Shown one piece after another: positions 39,098 to 47,975 of a DNA stretch of 64,000 bases. Each line of letters opens with the position of its first letter. Position 1 is the first letter of the stretch. Position numbers and translations under genes: made by a program. The stretch lies in assembly GCA_016183985.1 (NCBI GenBank), contig JACPDN010000004.1, positions 1-64,000 of the forward strand, given 5' to 3'. A model generated the notes under the pieces. The model made no database searches and was not told where the DNA came from. It was given only the letters and a program-made list of their open reading frames with translations. Origin of the DNA: Pseudomonadota bacterium. GTDB lineage: Bacteria > Pseudomonadota > Alphaproteobacteria > Dongiales > Dongiaceae.

Positions 39098-40702
39098 CTA
39101 TTTCAAATAGTCCGCCTGCTCATGCACCTCGATGAGCGTCGGGCCGTCCGCCTTGAACGCGGCCTTGATTGCATCTTGCAGCTCGGCAAGGCTCTGCGGC
39201 TTCACCGCGCGGGCGTGGAACGAGCGGGCGAGTGCCTGGTAGTCCGGGTTCTTGGGCTTCACGCCGAGTTCCGGGATATCAAGCTCGATCATGTCCTTGG
39301 CGATCTGGCCAAAGGCATCGTTGTTCCAGACCAGGATCGGCAGGCTCAGATTCTGTTCGACCGCCGTGCCCAGATCCTGCACCGTGAACATGAAGCCGCC
39401 ATCACCGGCGACGGCCAAGACCTGGCGCTCCGGGCAGGCGATCTTGGCGCCGATTGCTGCCGGCAGGGCATAACCCAGCGTGCCGAAGCCGCAAGGGTGG
39501 AACCAGCAGCGCGGCCGCTCCATCGGGAACAGGAAATTCGCGGTATAGGCGATCTGCGTCATGTCGGTAACGACGATGGCATCGGCGGCCAATGCCGCGC
39601 GCACGGCATCCAGCACTTTCACATGCTTCTGCTGCACCGGCTTCAGCCCCTGGCGTACTGAGCCGCGCAGCTCGGCGGCGGTTGCCAGATCGGGCTTGCG
39701 GCCGGCCTTGATGCCGTCGGTCAACGCCTTGAGCGTCGGCCCGGCATCGGCCAGCATGCCGATTGTGGGCGTGTAATCGCGCTTCATCGTCTTCTCGTCG
39801 AGATCGACGCGGATGAGCTTGCCCTTCAAGGTCAGCATATCGACCCAAGAATCGGTTTCCGCCATCTCGGTGCCGACCGCAATGACGACATCCGCATCCG
39901 TCAGCAATTTCTGCGTTGCCGGCAGAACCAGCGTCGAGCCCAGCGATTGCGGATGGCTGTCGGGCAGCACGCCCTTGCCGGCCGTTGTGGTGACGCATAG
40001 CGCGCCGGACTTCTCGACGAAGGCCTTCACCTCCGCCGCGCAATCCACCGTGCCGCCGCCGACGATGAGCAGGGGGGCCTTGGCACCGTCGATCAGCGCG
40101 ACGGCTGCGGCGATGTCGGCGGCACCGGCCTTCGGGCGCAGGGCTTTCTGGCGCTGCGGCTGGCCGATCTCGGCCGTGGCGCTGAGCATGTCGAGCGGGA
40201 ATTCCAGCACCACCGGCCGTGGCCGGCCGGTCTCGAACAATTTGAACGCATCGGCCATGGCGCCGGGCAATTCGGCCGCATTCTTCACCGTGCGCGCAAA
40301 GCCGGTCAGCGGCGCGATCGCTGCACGCTGATCGGTGATCTCATGCAGGCGACCGCGCCCCTTGCCGAGGTCGCTGCTGGCATTGACGCTGCACACCACC
40401 AGCATCGGCACGGAATCGGAATAGGCCTGGCCGATCGGCGTTGCCGCATTCATCAGTCCCGGACCGGTGATGAGGCAGGCAACGCCAGGCTTGCCCGACG
40501 CGCGCGCATAGCCATCGGCCATGAAACCCGCACCCTGTTCATGACGGACGCCGATATGGCGCATCTTGCGGTCGGCAAGGCCGCGATAGAGATCCAGCGT
40601 GTGCACGCCCGGAATGCCGAAAACGGTATCGACGCCGTAGGTCTCGAGCAATGCCACTGCGGCATGGCCGCCAATCTGGTTTGCCTTCTGATGCGCACTC
40701 AT
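39098..40702 (-). CDS. Thiamine diphosphate-dependent acetolactate synthase-like decarboxylase
   Basis: A 534-residue ThDP enzyme. The PYR domain has FGIPGVHTLDLYRGL and HEQGAGFMADGYAR with the catalytic Glu, a central domain follows, and the PP domain has CGFGTLGYALPAAIGAK and the cofactor motif GDGGFMFTVQDLGTAVEQNLSLPILVWNN. Relatives include AruI (5-guanidino-2-oxopentanoate decarboxylase) and acetolactate synthases. The GIPGVHTLDLYRGL start resembles the AruI group. Exact substrate not determined. Confidence 0.85.
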   Translation of the reverse strand: MSAHQKANQIGGHAAVALLETYGVDTVFGIPGVHTLDLYRGLADRKMRHIGVRHEQGAGFMADGYARASGKPGVACLITGPGLMNAATPIGQAYSDSVPMLVVCSVNASSDLGKGRGRLHEITDQRAAIAPLTGFARTVKNAAELPGAMADAFKLFETGRPRPVVLEFPLDMLSATAEIGQPQRQKALRPKAGAADIAAAVALIDGAKAPLLIVGGGTVDCAAEVKAFVEKSGALCVTTTAGKGVLPDSHPQSLGSTLVLPATQKLLTDADVVIAVGTEMAETDSWVDMLTLKGKLIRVDLDEKTMKRDYTPTIGMLADAGPTLKALTDGIKAGRKPDLATAAELRGSVRQGLKPVQQKHVKVLDAVRAALAADAIVVTDMTQIAYTANFLFPMERPRCWFHPCGFGTLGYALPAAIGAKIACPERQVLAVAGDGGFMFTVQDLGTAVEQNLSLPILVWNNDAFGQIAKDMIELDIPELGVKPKNPDYQALARSFHARAVKPQSLAELQDAIKAAFKADGPTLIEVHEQADYLK

Positions 40703-40922
40703 GCTTTTCCCCTGATCCCAGTCTTTATTTTAAAGGTCGTTGAAGGTCATCGATCCCGGATGATCTGCCCATGTTTTGATCCGCTGATTGATTTCTGATC
40801 AATCCCTGCGAAGCCAGCATGGGCCCTTGCAAAAGTGGCGGGACTCTAGCCGAAGTAAGCTGTATGCAGCAATAGACGGCACTCCGCCTTTCCGGCTAGA
40901 AATGGTCGCCAGAGGTATCTTC

Positions 40923-41804
40923 ATGGATCTGCTGCAACAGCTTGCCGCCATCATTCTGCCCGTGCTGGTGGTGCCTGCCATCGGCTTTATCTGGGCGCGG
41001 TCGGGCAACCCTTTCGACAATCGTTTCGTCACGCAGCTGGTGACGAATATCGGCACGCCGGCCCTCGCTGCCGATGCCCTGACGCGCATCCATCTGGAAA
41101 CGGCGGCCCTGGTGCAGATGGCGGGCCTCACCGCCTTATGCTTTGCCGGGTTCCTCGTCATCGGCATCGTCACTTTGCGCATCATGCGCCTGCCCAACCA
41201 TTCCTATCTGCCGGCGCTCATTTTCCCCAATACCGGCAATATGGGTCTGCCTTTGGCGCTCTTCGCCTTCGGCAATGAAGGCCTCGCCTTTGCCGTCGTC
41301 TTCTTCGCGATTTCCATCACGTCGCAATTCACCATCGGCATGTCGCTGGCCTCGGGCAGCTTCAGCCCGATGCGGCTGGTCAAAATGCCGCTCATCTACG
41401 CCATCATCTTTGCGCTGGTGGTGCTCTATTTCGGCTGGAAACTGCCGGCCTATATCAGCAACACGCTGCAATTGCTCAGCGGCGTCACCATTCCGCTGAT
41501 GCTGCTGGCGCTCGGCGTTTCGCTGGCGCAGCTCCGTGTCACGCGTCTGCCGCGCAATCTGCTGCTCTCTCTCGTGCGTTTAGGTGGTGGCGCGGCGGTG
41601 GGTTTTGCCGTCGGCCATTTCATCGGCGCGTCCGATCTTGCGACCGGTGTGCTGATGATCCAGAGCAGCATGCCGGTTGCCGTCTTCAATTATCTCTTTG
41701 CGCAATACTACAGCCGCGAGCCGGCCGACGTCGCCTCGATGGTGGTCATCACCACGGCGCTCTCTTTCGTGACACTGCCGCTGCTGCTCTATTTCGTGTT
41801 GTGA
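40923..41804 (+). CDS. AEC family transporter (auxin efflux carrier type)
   Basis: A 293-residue membrane protein with about ten hydrophobic segments. It opens MDLLQQLAAIILPVLVVPAIGFIWAR. FPNTGNMGLPLALFAFGNEGL near residue 100 is the AEC signature half, and PVAVFNYLFAQ lies near the end. Members export organic or amino acids and malate. The ATG at 40923 gives family length. The 220-bp gap with the divergent ThDP gene must hold both promoters, but none is clear. Confidence 0.88.
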   Translation: MDLLQQLAAIILPVLVVPAIGFIWARSGNPFDNRFVTQLVTNIGTPALAADALTRIHLETAALVQMAGLTALCFAGFLVIGIVTLRIMRLPNHSYLPALIFPNTGNMGLPLALFAFGNEGLAFAVVFFAISITSQFTIGMSLASGSFSPMRLVKMPLIYAIIFALVVLYFGWKLPAYISNTLQLLSGVTIPLMLLALGVSLAQLRVTRLPRNLLLSLVRLGGGAAVGFAVGHFIGASDLATGVLMIQSSMPVAVFNYLFAQYYSREPADVASMVVITTALSFVTLPLLLYFVL

Positions 41805-41822
41805 GCGGTTAGGGGAGACCTC

Positions 41823-42446
41823 TCACTCCGCCAGCGGCACTTCGACGCCTTTTGCATTCTCGCCGAAATGGTCGAGGAGCGCTGGCAGCATCTCGCGCAT
41901 GGCGGTGGCGGGATCGACGGTGGCGTCCGCGCGCTCGACCGTGCCACGCCAGATGTAATGGCCGCTTGAACGCTCATAGACGGTCAGGTTGACGCGGAAT
42001 GTGCGGTCGGTCCGGTTCAAGGGATCGTTGGGATTGAGCAGCGTATTGCCTTCGGTGCTGAAGAGAGCGGCATTCTTCGGGTCACTCTTCTTGGCCGTCA
42101 CTTCGCCCACCGATTGATCGGCATTGAGGCGCGAGGTCAACTGGGTCGCCACTGTCACCACATAGGGGCCATCGCCACCGATCGAATAGCCGCGATTGGC
42201 AAGATCGGCATCGACCTGGCGCCAGGCATCGTCATCCATCTGGCTCTGGCTTTCCGGCTGCGTTTCCAGATGGGCACCTGGCGGGATCGGCTGGTAGGAA
42301 ACTGCGTCGATCTTGGCGCTGCTCTCGGCTTTGGTTTCCTGCGCTGCGGCCAAGCCGGCAGTGCCCAAGCTCAGTGCGGCCGCAACTGCCAGGACCGGTA
42401 GGGTCCGACGGATCTTGACGAAACGGCGCGCTGGCATGGTCGGCAT
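41823..42446 (-). CDS. Secreted protein of unknown function (DUF4136-like size and layout)
   Basis: A 207-residue protein with a long signal peptide (basic ARRFVKIRR then LPVLAVAAALSLGTAGLAAAQ). The mature part is beta-rich and ends in a domain with RTFRVNLTVYERSSGHYIWRGTVERADA. That resembles envelope lipoproteins of the DUF4136 type but lacks a lipobox Cys. The ATG at 42446 is supported by AGAGGA upstream, while the frame opens 31 codons earlier. Confidence 0.7.
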   Translation of the reverse strand: MPTMPARRFVKIRRTLPVLAVAAALSLGTAGLAAAQETKAESSAKIDAVSYQPIPPGAHLETQPESQSQMDDDAWRQVDADLANRGYSIGGDGPYVVTVATQLTSRLNADQSVGEVTAKKSDPKNAALFSTEGNTLLNPNDPLNRTDRTFRVNLTVYERSSGHYIWRGTVERADATVDPATAMREMLPALLDHFGENAKGVEVPLAE

Positions 42447-42626
42447 AGGGCTATCCTCTGGGAAACAACGCTGTTTGGGCCGTCTCATAGCGGAATCCCG
42501 CTGGTTGTGACAACACGCGGGAATTGCTTTCGTTACCACTGCGCGCCATCATAACGCCATCGGCGGCGATCTCCCATGCCGGTTTGGCATGGCCAACCCG
42601 CCCGAAAATGGAAGGGAGATGCCGGC

Positions 42627-43436
42627 ATGCCCCCCGTTCAAGCGCTAGCGACTGAGACGCACACAGGCTCTGGGGAATTGCTGGTCAATCGCAAACATAT
42701 CCCCTTCGAACTCGACGGTGGTGTCGCGGAAAGGGCGCGCATTGGCCTCATCGTGCTGGCGACCGACCACACATTGGAGCATGAGTTCCGGCAGATTTTC
42801 CGCATGCCCGGTGTGGCTCTGTATGCGACACGCATTCGCAACGCGGCCGAGATCAACCCCACGACCCTCGCTGCGATGGAAGCTGGCCTCGCCGCCGCCG
42901 CCGATGTGATCCTGCCGGGTATTCCACTGGATGTCGTCGCTTATGGCTGCACCTCGGCCTCGGTCGTGATCGGCGAGGAAAACGTCTTCAAGCGCATTCA
43001 TGAAACGCGCCCCGAAGCGAAATGCACGACGCCCATTACCGGGGGCGTGCTGGGCCTCAAAGCGCTGGGCGCCAAGCGCATCGCGCTGCTGACGCCCTAT
43101 ATCGACAGCGTCAACCAGCGCTTCAAAAGCTATATCGAGGCGAAGGGGCTGGAGGTGCCGGTGATCGGCTCCTTCAATCACGAGAACGACAACGAAGTGG
43201 CGCGCATCAGCACGAAGTCAATTTATGACGCGGCCCTGGAGCTCGGCCGGCACCCGGACGTCGACGGCGTCTTCGTCTCCTGCACCAGCTTGCGCGTCGC
43301 CGAAATCGCCGAGAGCCTGGAGCGTGAGCTCGGTAAGCCCGTGACCTCGTCCAACCACGCCATGGCCTGGCACACCCTGCGCCTCGCCGGCATCACCGAG
43401 CCGATTGACGGCTGGGGGCGCCTGTTCCGGATCTGA
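42627..43436 (+). CDS. Asp/Glu racemase superfamily protein (maleate isomerase/arylmalonate decarboxylase-like)
   Basis: A 269-residue protein. Two cysteines lie in the right places for the family: one in YGCTSASVVIG (~residue 109) and one in FVSCTSLRVAEI (~214). GVLGLKALGAKRIALLTPYIDSVN is the mid-domain signature. Superfamily members isomerise maleate or decarboxylate arylmalonates. GAAGGGAG at 42611-42618 sets the ATG at 42627. The next gene overlaps its stop. Confidence 0.85.
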   Translation: MPPVQALATETHTGSGELLVNRKHIPFELDGGVAERARIGLIVLATDHTLEHEFRQIFRMPGVALYATRIRNAAEINPTTLAAMEAGLAAAADVILPGIPLDVVAYGCTSASVVIGEENVFKRIHETRPEAKCTTPITGGVLGLKALGAKRIALLTPYIDSVNQRFKSYIEAKGLEVPVIGSFNHENDNEVARISTKSIYDAALELGRHPDVDGVFVSCTSLRVAEIAESLERELGKPVTSSNHAMAWHTLRLAGITEPIDGWGRLFRI

Positions 43437-43999
43437 TGATGCGGATCTTTGCGGCTGCCGCCTTGCTTTGCCTCATGTCAGGCGCAGCCTTAGCTGATCA
43501 AGCCGTGCTGACGGGAACGCTTGTCCCGGAGTGCGAACTGACGATTGAGTTCGATTTGGTGGCGTCGATGCTGCACTATCGGACTGGCTCAGCCGGCGAA
43601 CGGTGCACCATTAGCCCAGAAGCTGCTGCGAGCGGATTGCGCTCGGCACTGCAACGCAGCGCCAACGGTCCGGTGTTACAGTCAATCTTTCTGGGGCGAC
43701 TCGAACGTTTTAATTGGATCGATATCGCAAGAAGCGCCGCTCAGGACAAGAACTGGGACGGGCGGGCCGGACGGCCACGCAGCGGCAATATGAACACCTA
43801 TGTGGCGCGACTGCTTATGGAAAAGCCGATCATCGGCGCCCTTTCACCTTTAGCCCATGAGCTTGCGGCATACGGGTATCGACTTGTCAGTGCCTCTGTC
43901 GAGAAGGTCATCGTTGAAGACATGTGGTTGGCCGGTTTTCCTTCGGGCCGATACCCCGTCGACGCCCTGGTCCATCTGCACATCAAGAAGATCCCGTGA
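43436..43999 (+). CDS. Secreted protein of unknown function
   Basis: A 187-residue protein with a signal peptide (IFAAAALLCLMSGAALA, cut before DQAV). No domain recognised. Two or three cysteines (e.g. VPECELTI, GERCTIS) may form a disulfide. The start overlaps the upstream stop codon (TGATG). GC is slightly lower than its neighbours. A coupled role with the racemase-like protein is possible but unproven. Confidence 0.7.
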   Translation: MMRIFAAAALLCLMSGAALADQAVLTGTLVPECELTIEFDLVASMLHYRTGSAGERCTISPEAAASGLRSALQRSANGPVLQSIFLGRLERFNWIDIARSAAQDKNWDGRAGRPRSGNMNTYVARLLMEKPIIGALSPLAHELAAYGYRLVSASVEKVIVEDMWLAGFPSGRYPVDALVHLHIKKIP

Positions 44000-44003
44000 C
44001 CTC

Positions 44004-44110
44004 ATTCGTCATGGTACGCGAAGGCGTACCATCCACGAGTTTCTTTATGATGGAACGAGGCGATTGTAGACAAACTCGTGGGTGGTCGGCCTGCGCCGAC
44101 CATGACGAAT
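44004..44110. repeat. Palindromic intergenic repeat, type B, copy 5 (diverged)
   Basis: ATTCGTCATGG at 44004 pairs with CCATGACGAAT at the right end. The left half has an internal stem GGTACGC/GCGTACC and the right half has GGTCGGC/GCCGACC. It lies between convergent genes. Confidence 0.8.
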
Positions 44111-44121
44111 TGGGGCGGATC

Positions 44122-45372
44122 TCAATACCGCGTGTAGAAAAACGGTTCCGGATCCACCTCCGGCTTCCTGCCCATCATCTGGTCGACGAGGATGCGCGAC
44201 GAGCCGCAGGCCATGGTCCAGCCCATATGACCATGCCCGGCATTGAGCCACAGATTGGAGACGGGTGAAGGACCCATGATCGGCGGGCCATCCGGCGTCA
44301 TGGGCCGCAAGCACGCCCAGTAATCCGGCCGGTCATACAACGCCGCTTTCGGGAACAGATCGCGCGCCACCCGCAACATATGCGCGAAATTGGCCGGCTG
44401 AAATTCAGTATCATAGCCGGCGAAATCGGCGGTGGCGGTGAGTCGCAGACGATCGCCCAAGCGCGAGAAGGCCACCAGATGTTCCTCATGCACGCCGCCG
44501 ATGGTGGGCGCTTCCGCCGGGTCGGCGACGGGGAGAGTGACGGAATAGCCCTTCACCGGGAAGATCGGCAGGTTGAAACCGATCTTGCGCGACAGCAGCG
44601 GCGCATAGCTCCCCAGCGCCAGCACATATTGATCGCCACTCACGGCGCCCTTGTCGGTGACGACACCGGTCACACGCTTTCCTTGCACGTCGACGCGCTC
44701 GATGGTCTCGCCAAAGCGGAAGCTGACGCCCAGCGCTTTGGCGCGCTCGGCCAAGCCCAGCGTGAATTTCCGCGCATCGCCCGATTCATCGCCCGGCGTG
44801 TGCATGCCGCCGGCCAGCTTGTCCTTCGCGTGTTTCAAGCCCGGTTCCAGCGCCACCAGTTGATCGGGGTCGAGGAAGTTCATCTCGACGCCCTGATCCA
44901 TCAGGAAGCGCATGCTCTCCTTGCCGGCGCGATAGGCATTCGGATCGCTATAAAGATAGATGGCGCCCTTGGCCGTGCGGTCCCACTCAAGCCCCTCTTC
45001 GCGACCCACGCGCAGAGTCTCGGCTTGGGAATAGACGCAGAGCTTCATCTTCACCCGCGTCGCATGGCGGTTGCGCGCCAATGTGCAATTGCGCAGGAAC
45101 TGCAGGCTCCAGATCCACATGCGCGGATCGAGACGCAGGCGATAGCGCAAGGATGTGTCATTTCGCCACAGCGATTTCAGCAGGATGAACGGCGCCTTGG
45201 GGCTGGCCCAGGAACTGGCATGGCCGGGCGTCACCAGGCCGGCATTGGCAAAGCTGGTCTCGCGCGCCGGTTCCGGGCGGCGGTCGATCACCGTCACCTC
45301 ATGGCCTTCCTTGGCGAGATAATAGGCCGCCGTGACACCCAGCAAGCCCGCACCCAGAACAACGATCCGCAT
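44122..45372 (-). CDS. dadA: D-amino acid dehydrogenase small subunit
   Basis: A 416-residue FAD flavoenzyme of the DAO fold. The dinucleotide motif is VLGAGLLGVTAAYYLAKEGHEVTVIDR. GLVTPGHASSWASPKAP, YGDRL-type segments and the C-terminal LWLNAGHGHMGWTMACGS are as in DadA. It oxidises D-amino acids such as D-alanine to keto acids at the membrane. The ATG at 45372 gives the MRIVVLGAG start, while the frame runs 15 codons upstream. No alr/dadX neighbour is seen. Confidence 0.9.
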   Translation of the reverse strand: MRIVVLGAGLLGVTAAYYLAKEGHEVTVIDRRPEPARETSFANAGLVTPGHASSWASPKAPFILLKSLWRNDTSLRYRLRLDPRMWIWSLQFLRNCTLARNRHATRVKMKLCVYSQAETLRVGREEGLEWDRTAKGAIYLYSDPNAYRAGKESMRFLMDQGVEMNFLDPDQLVALEPGLKHAKDKLAGGMHTPGDESGDARKFTLGLAERAKALGVSFRFGETIERVDVQGKRVTGVVTDKGAVSGDQYVLALGSYAPLLSRKIGFNLPIFPVKGYSVTLPVADPAEAPTIGGVHEEHLVAFSRLGDRLRLTATADFAGYDTEFQPANFAHMLRVARDLFPKAALYDRPDYWACLRPMTPDGPPIMGPSPVSNLWLNAGHGHMGWTMACGSSRILVDQMMGRKPEVDPEPFFYTRY

Positions 45373-45473
45373 TGAGCCCCACCCGTTTATTTGCTTATTT
45401 GGCCGCAACATTGCCATAAACCGGGGCTAGAGCATAAGGTTCTGGCGCAAGAAAAAAAGGCGGAAGAAAGTTG

Positions 45474-45947
45474 ATGACCCATCGGTTTGCAGCATCCCTC
45501 CTCACCATTCTCGTCATGAGCACCGGTATGGCCGCAGCACAGAACGCGACACCGCTGCCAAGTGGCCCGGCCCTTTCGGTCGAGGAACTCAAAGGGTGTC
45601 TGTGCGAAGAGCCGCAGCTCGAGGCCGCACGCAAGGAGATCGCCACGCGTCGTGCTATGCTCGATGAACGGCAGGCACAGCTGACCGCCCTCGAGGCCCA
45701 GATCGCCGATCGCAGGAAGACGCTCGATCCCAACGACCTCATCGGCCAGGAATTACTGAAGAACAGCATGGCGCAATCGGCTGCCTTGCGCGATCTCATC
45801 CAGAGCGATACGCGCCCGGCACTCAATCAATCGGTGATCGACTACAACGCGCTTGCCGCCAAATACACCGAAACCTGCGTCAACCGCCCGCGCTACGCCT
45901 ATGACGTCGACGCGGCGAAAAAGAACCTCGTCTGCCCGCTGCCGTGA
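45474..45947 (+). CDS. Small secreted protein with a coiled-coil-like segment
   Basis: A 157-residue protein. Signal peptide residues ~1-22 (ILVMSTGMAAAQ). The middle (EARKEIATRRAMLDERQAQLTALEAQIADRR) is a predicted amphipathic helix or coiled coil. CLCEEP near residue 42 and two later cysteines may pair. No family is recognised. TTG at 45471 and ATG at 45474 are adjacent; the ATG is used. Confidence 0.72.
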   Translation: MTHRFAASLLTILVMSTGMAAAQNATPLPSGPALSVEELKGCLCEEPQLEAARKEIATRRAMLDERQAQLTALEAQIADRRKTLDPNDLIGQELLKNSMAQSAALRDLIQSDTRPALNQSVIDYNALAAKYTETCVNRPRYAYDVDAAKKNLVCPLP

Positions 45948-45977
45948 GAGCTCGGTGCTGCGGTATCTAGACTGGCA

Positions 45978-46094
45978 CCGCCCCCCTCCCTAACCCCTCC
46001 CCCTGAAGGGAGAGGGGCTTTGGCACCAGGCTTGATCGATCAACCTCACGCGAAAAACCCTCTCCCTTCAGGGGGAGGGTAGGGAGGGGGGCGG
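45978..46094. repeat. Palindromic intergenic repeat, type A, copy 2
   Basis: The arms at 45978-46017 and 46058-46094 are near-perfect complements over about 37 bp (CCGCCCCCCTCCCTAACCCC on the left, matching GGGAGGGGGGCGG on the right). The spacer is ~40 bp. Same unit as 27681-27778. Lies between convergent genes. Confidence 0.9.
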
Positions 46095-46142
46095 AAGCAA
46101 AGACTCCCACCAAGTACAGAAGAGCCTGCTGTCCACAAAACT

Positions 46143-47135
46143 TTACCGCGTCACCTGATCCCCGGGGCCGCGGTGGTTGAGGTAGAAGAGGTGGCGCATC
46201 TCGCGTCGGCCGCGGGTGACGTTGTCGAGGAGGAAGCCGCTGGTGAGACTGAGGGCCGCGAGGATCATCAGGCCGGTCGACAAGATGGCCGTCGGAAAGC
46301 GCGGCACGAGGCCGGTTTCCAGATAGGTGGTGACGAGCGGAATGGCGAGGATCACCGATATCAGCGCCAGCACCCCGGCGATGCCGGAGAAGAAGCGTAG
46401 CGGCATTTCCAGGCGCAGCAGCTGCAGGATGGTAAGGATGATGCGCCAGCCATCGCGATAGGTGCTGAGCTTCGAGCTCGACCCCTCGCGGCGGCTGCCA
46501 TAGGGCGTCGAAATCTCGCCACAGGGCATCACCAGCTGCAACGCGTGCACGGTGAGCTCGGTTTCAATTTCAAAGCCGCCTGAAATCGCCGGAAAGCTCT
46601 TCACGAAGCGGCGCGAGAAAACCCGGTAGCCGGAGAGAATGTCGGTGAAGGTGCGCCCGAAAATCATCGCCACCATGTTGGTGAGCAGCGCATTGCCGAA
46701 GCGATGGCCCGGCCGATAGGCCATCTGCTCCTGGCTGGTGCGGCAGCCGACCACCATGTCGAGATGATCCTTGAGGAGGGCTTCGACCATCGCCGGGGCG
46801 CTGGCCGCGTCATAGGTGTCATCGCCATCCACCAGCAGATAAATATCTGCATCGACATCGGCGAACATGCGCCGCACGACATTGCCCTTGCCTTGCATCG
46901 TCACATGACGGATCTCGGCGCCGGCTTCCAAGGCAATGGCGACGGTTCGGTCTTTCGAATTGTTGTCGAAAACATAGATGGCGGCCTGCGGCAGGGCGGC
47001 GCGGAACGCCGCCACGACATGGCCCACCGCCACCTCCTCATTGTAGCAGGGGATGAGGACCGCGATGCGGGCCGCTTCATCGGCGAAATCGGCCGGCATG
47101 GCGGCGTGCGTCTCTGGACGGTTGCCGATACTCAT
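46143..47135 (-). CDS. Family 2 glycosyltransferase (dolichyl-phosphate-mannose synthase-like)
   Basis: A 330-residue GT-A enzyme. It has IPCYNEEVAV, FDNNSKDRT, LLVDGDDTYD (DxD metal motif) and LSGYRVFSRRFVKSFP. The C-terminus has two membrane helices (~245-275 and ~285-315). Members build lipid-linked or polymer sugars at the membrane. The ATG at 47135 overlaps the TetR stop by one base (TGATG on the minus strand), and GGAGGG lies upstream. Confidence 0.88.
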   Translation of the reverse strand: MSIGNRPETHAAMPADFADEAARIAVLIPCYNEEVAVGHVVAAFRAALPQAAIYVFDNNSKDRTVAIALEAGAEIRHVTMQGKGNVVRRMFADVDADIYLLVDGDDTYDAASAPAMVEALLKDHLDMVVGCRTSQEQMAYRPGHRFGNALLTNMVAMIFGRTFTDILSGYRVFSRRFVKSFPAISGGFEIETELTVHALQLVMPCGEISTPYGSRREGSSSKLSTYRDGWRIILTILQLLRLEMPLRFFSGIAGVLALISVILAIPLVTTYLETGLVPRFPTAILSTGLMILAALSLTSGFLLDNVTRGRREMRHLFYLNHRGPGDQVTR

Positions 47136-47746
47136 CACGACGCCCTCCGCAGGCGTGCCGGTCGCGATTGTTCGGCCGGCCGGGCGGCGATCAGACGCAG
47201 GCAACCGGACACGATCTCCGCTTCCAGCCGCTGCATGCCGGGTGCCAGAAGACCATAGACCATGAAGGTTGCCGGCTGCAGGATCAGGCCCAGCAGTTGC
47301 GCGGTCAGCAGATCCACGTCCGTCACATCGATCTCGCCGCTCTTCTTGGCATCGGCAACCAGCCGGTGGAGAACCTGGACTGGCGATTGCGTCTTCGATT
47401 TCAGCTTCGGCAATTCCTGGTGCTGGGTCAGCAGCAGGAAGCGGAAGAGCAACGGCTCCTCATCGAAGAACTGGCAGAAACGATGGATCATGGCGCCGAG
47501 CCGCGTGCCAAGATCGCCTTTTGCCTTGGCGAGATCGCCGAGTTCCTTGGCCAGGCTTGCGTAATTCTCGGAGAAGAGTTTCCAGGCCAGATCTTCCTTC
47601 GATGCGTAATGGCGATAGAGACCGCCTTCGGCGATTTCAGCCAAAGCGGCGATGTCGCGCACCGACGTGCCGAGCACGCCCTTGGCGACGAAGAGTTCGA
47701 GGGCCGCCTGTTTGATCCGGTGTCTGGTCGCAACCCCGCGCGGCAT
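47135..47746 (-). CDS. TetR/AcrR family transcriptional regulator
   Basis: A 203-residue regulator. The helix-turn-helix is at ~8-55 (RIKQAALELFVAKGVLGTSVRDIAALAEIAEGGLYRHYASKEDLAWKLF), followed by a ligand-binding C-domain. It is the first gene of a two-gene unit with the glycosyltransferase. A perfect palindrome lies 17 nt upstream, so it probably represses itself. Ligand unknown. Confidence 0.92.
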   Translation of the reverse strand: MPRGVATRHRIKQAALELFVAKGVLGTSVRDIAALAEIAEGGLYRHYASKEDLAWKLFSENYASLAKELGDLAKAKGDLGTRLGAMIHRFCQFFDEEPLLFRFLLLTQHQELPKLKSKTQSPVQVLHRLVADAKKSGEIDVTDVDLLTAQLLGLILQPATFMVYGLLAPGMQRLEAEIVSGCLRLIAARPAEQSRPARLRRAS

Positions 47747-47762
47747 GCTTTCCCCAAAGCAG

Positions 47763-47782
47763 CTGTGAACGATTGTTCACAG
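47763..47782. promoter_or_regulatory. Candidate TetR-regulator operator
   Basis: CTGTGAAC (47763-47770) and GTTCACAG (47775-47782) form a perfect 8-bp inverted repeat with a 4-bp GATT centre. It ends 17 nt before the tetR-type start codon. Half-site, spacing and position match TetR-family operators. Confidence 0.75.
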
Positions 47783-47975
47783 ATTGCCTGAAGCGGCATC
47801 GCTTGCCAAGCGTCAGCAAGACTGGCCTTCATTTTGCGATGCAGTGGAATCGGGGCGGTTTCGCCGCAGCTTTTACCCTTGCAAGCGCTGGCCCAGGGGC
47901 AAACACTTGGGTTCTACCGGCCCTCCAGAAGACCGGACCTCTCACGGCGATTCACCCGCAACATAGGAGGTCAAG

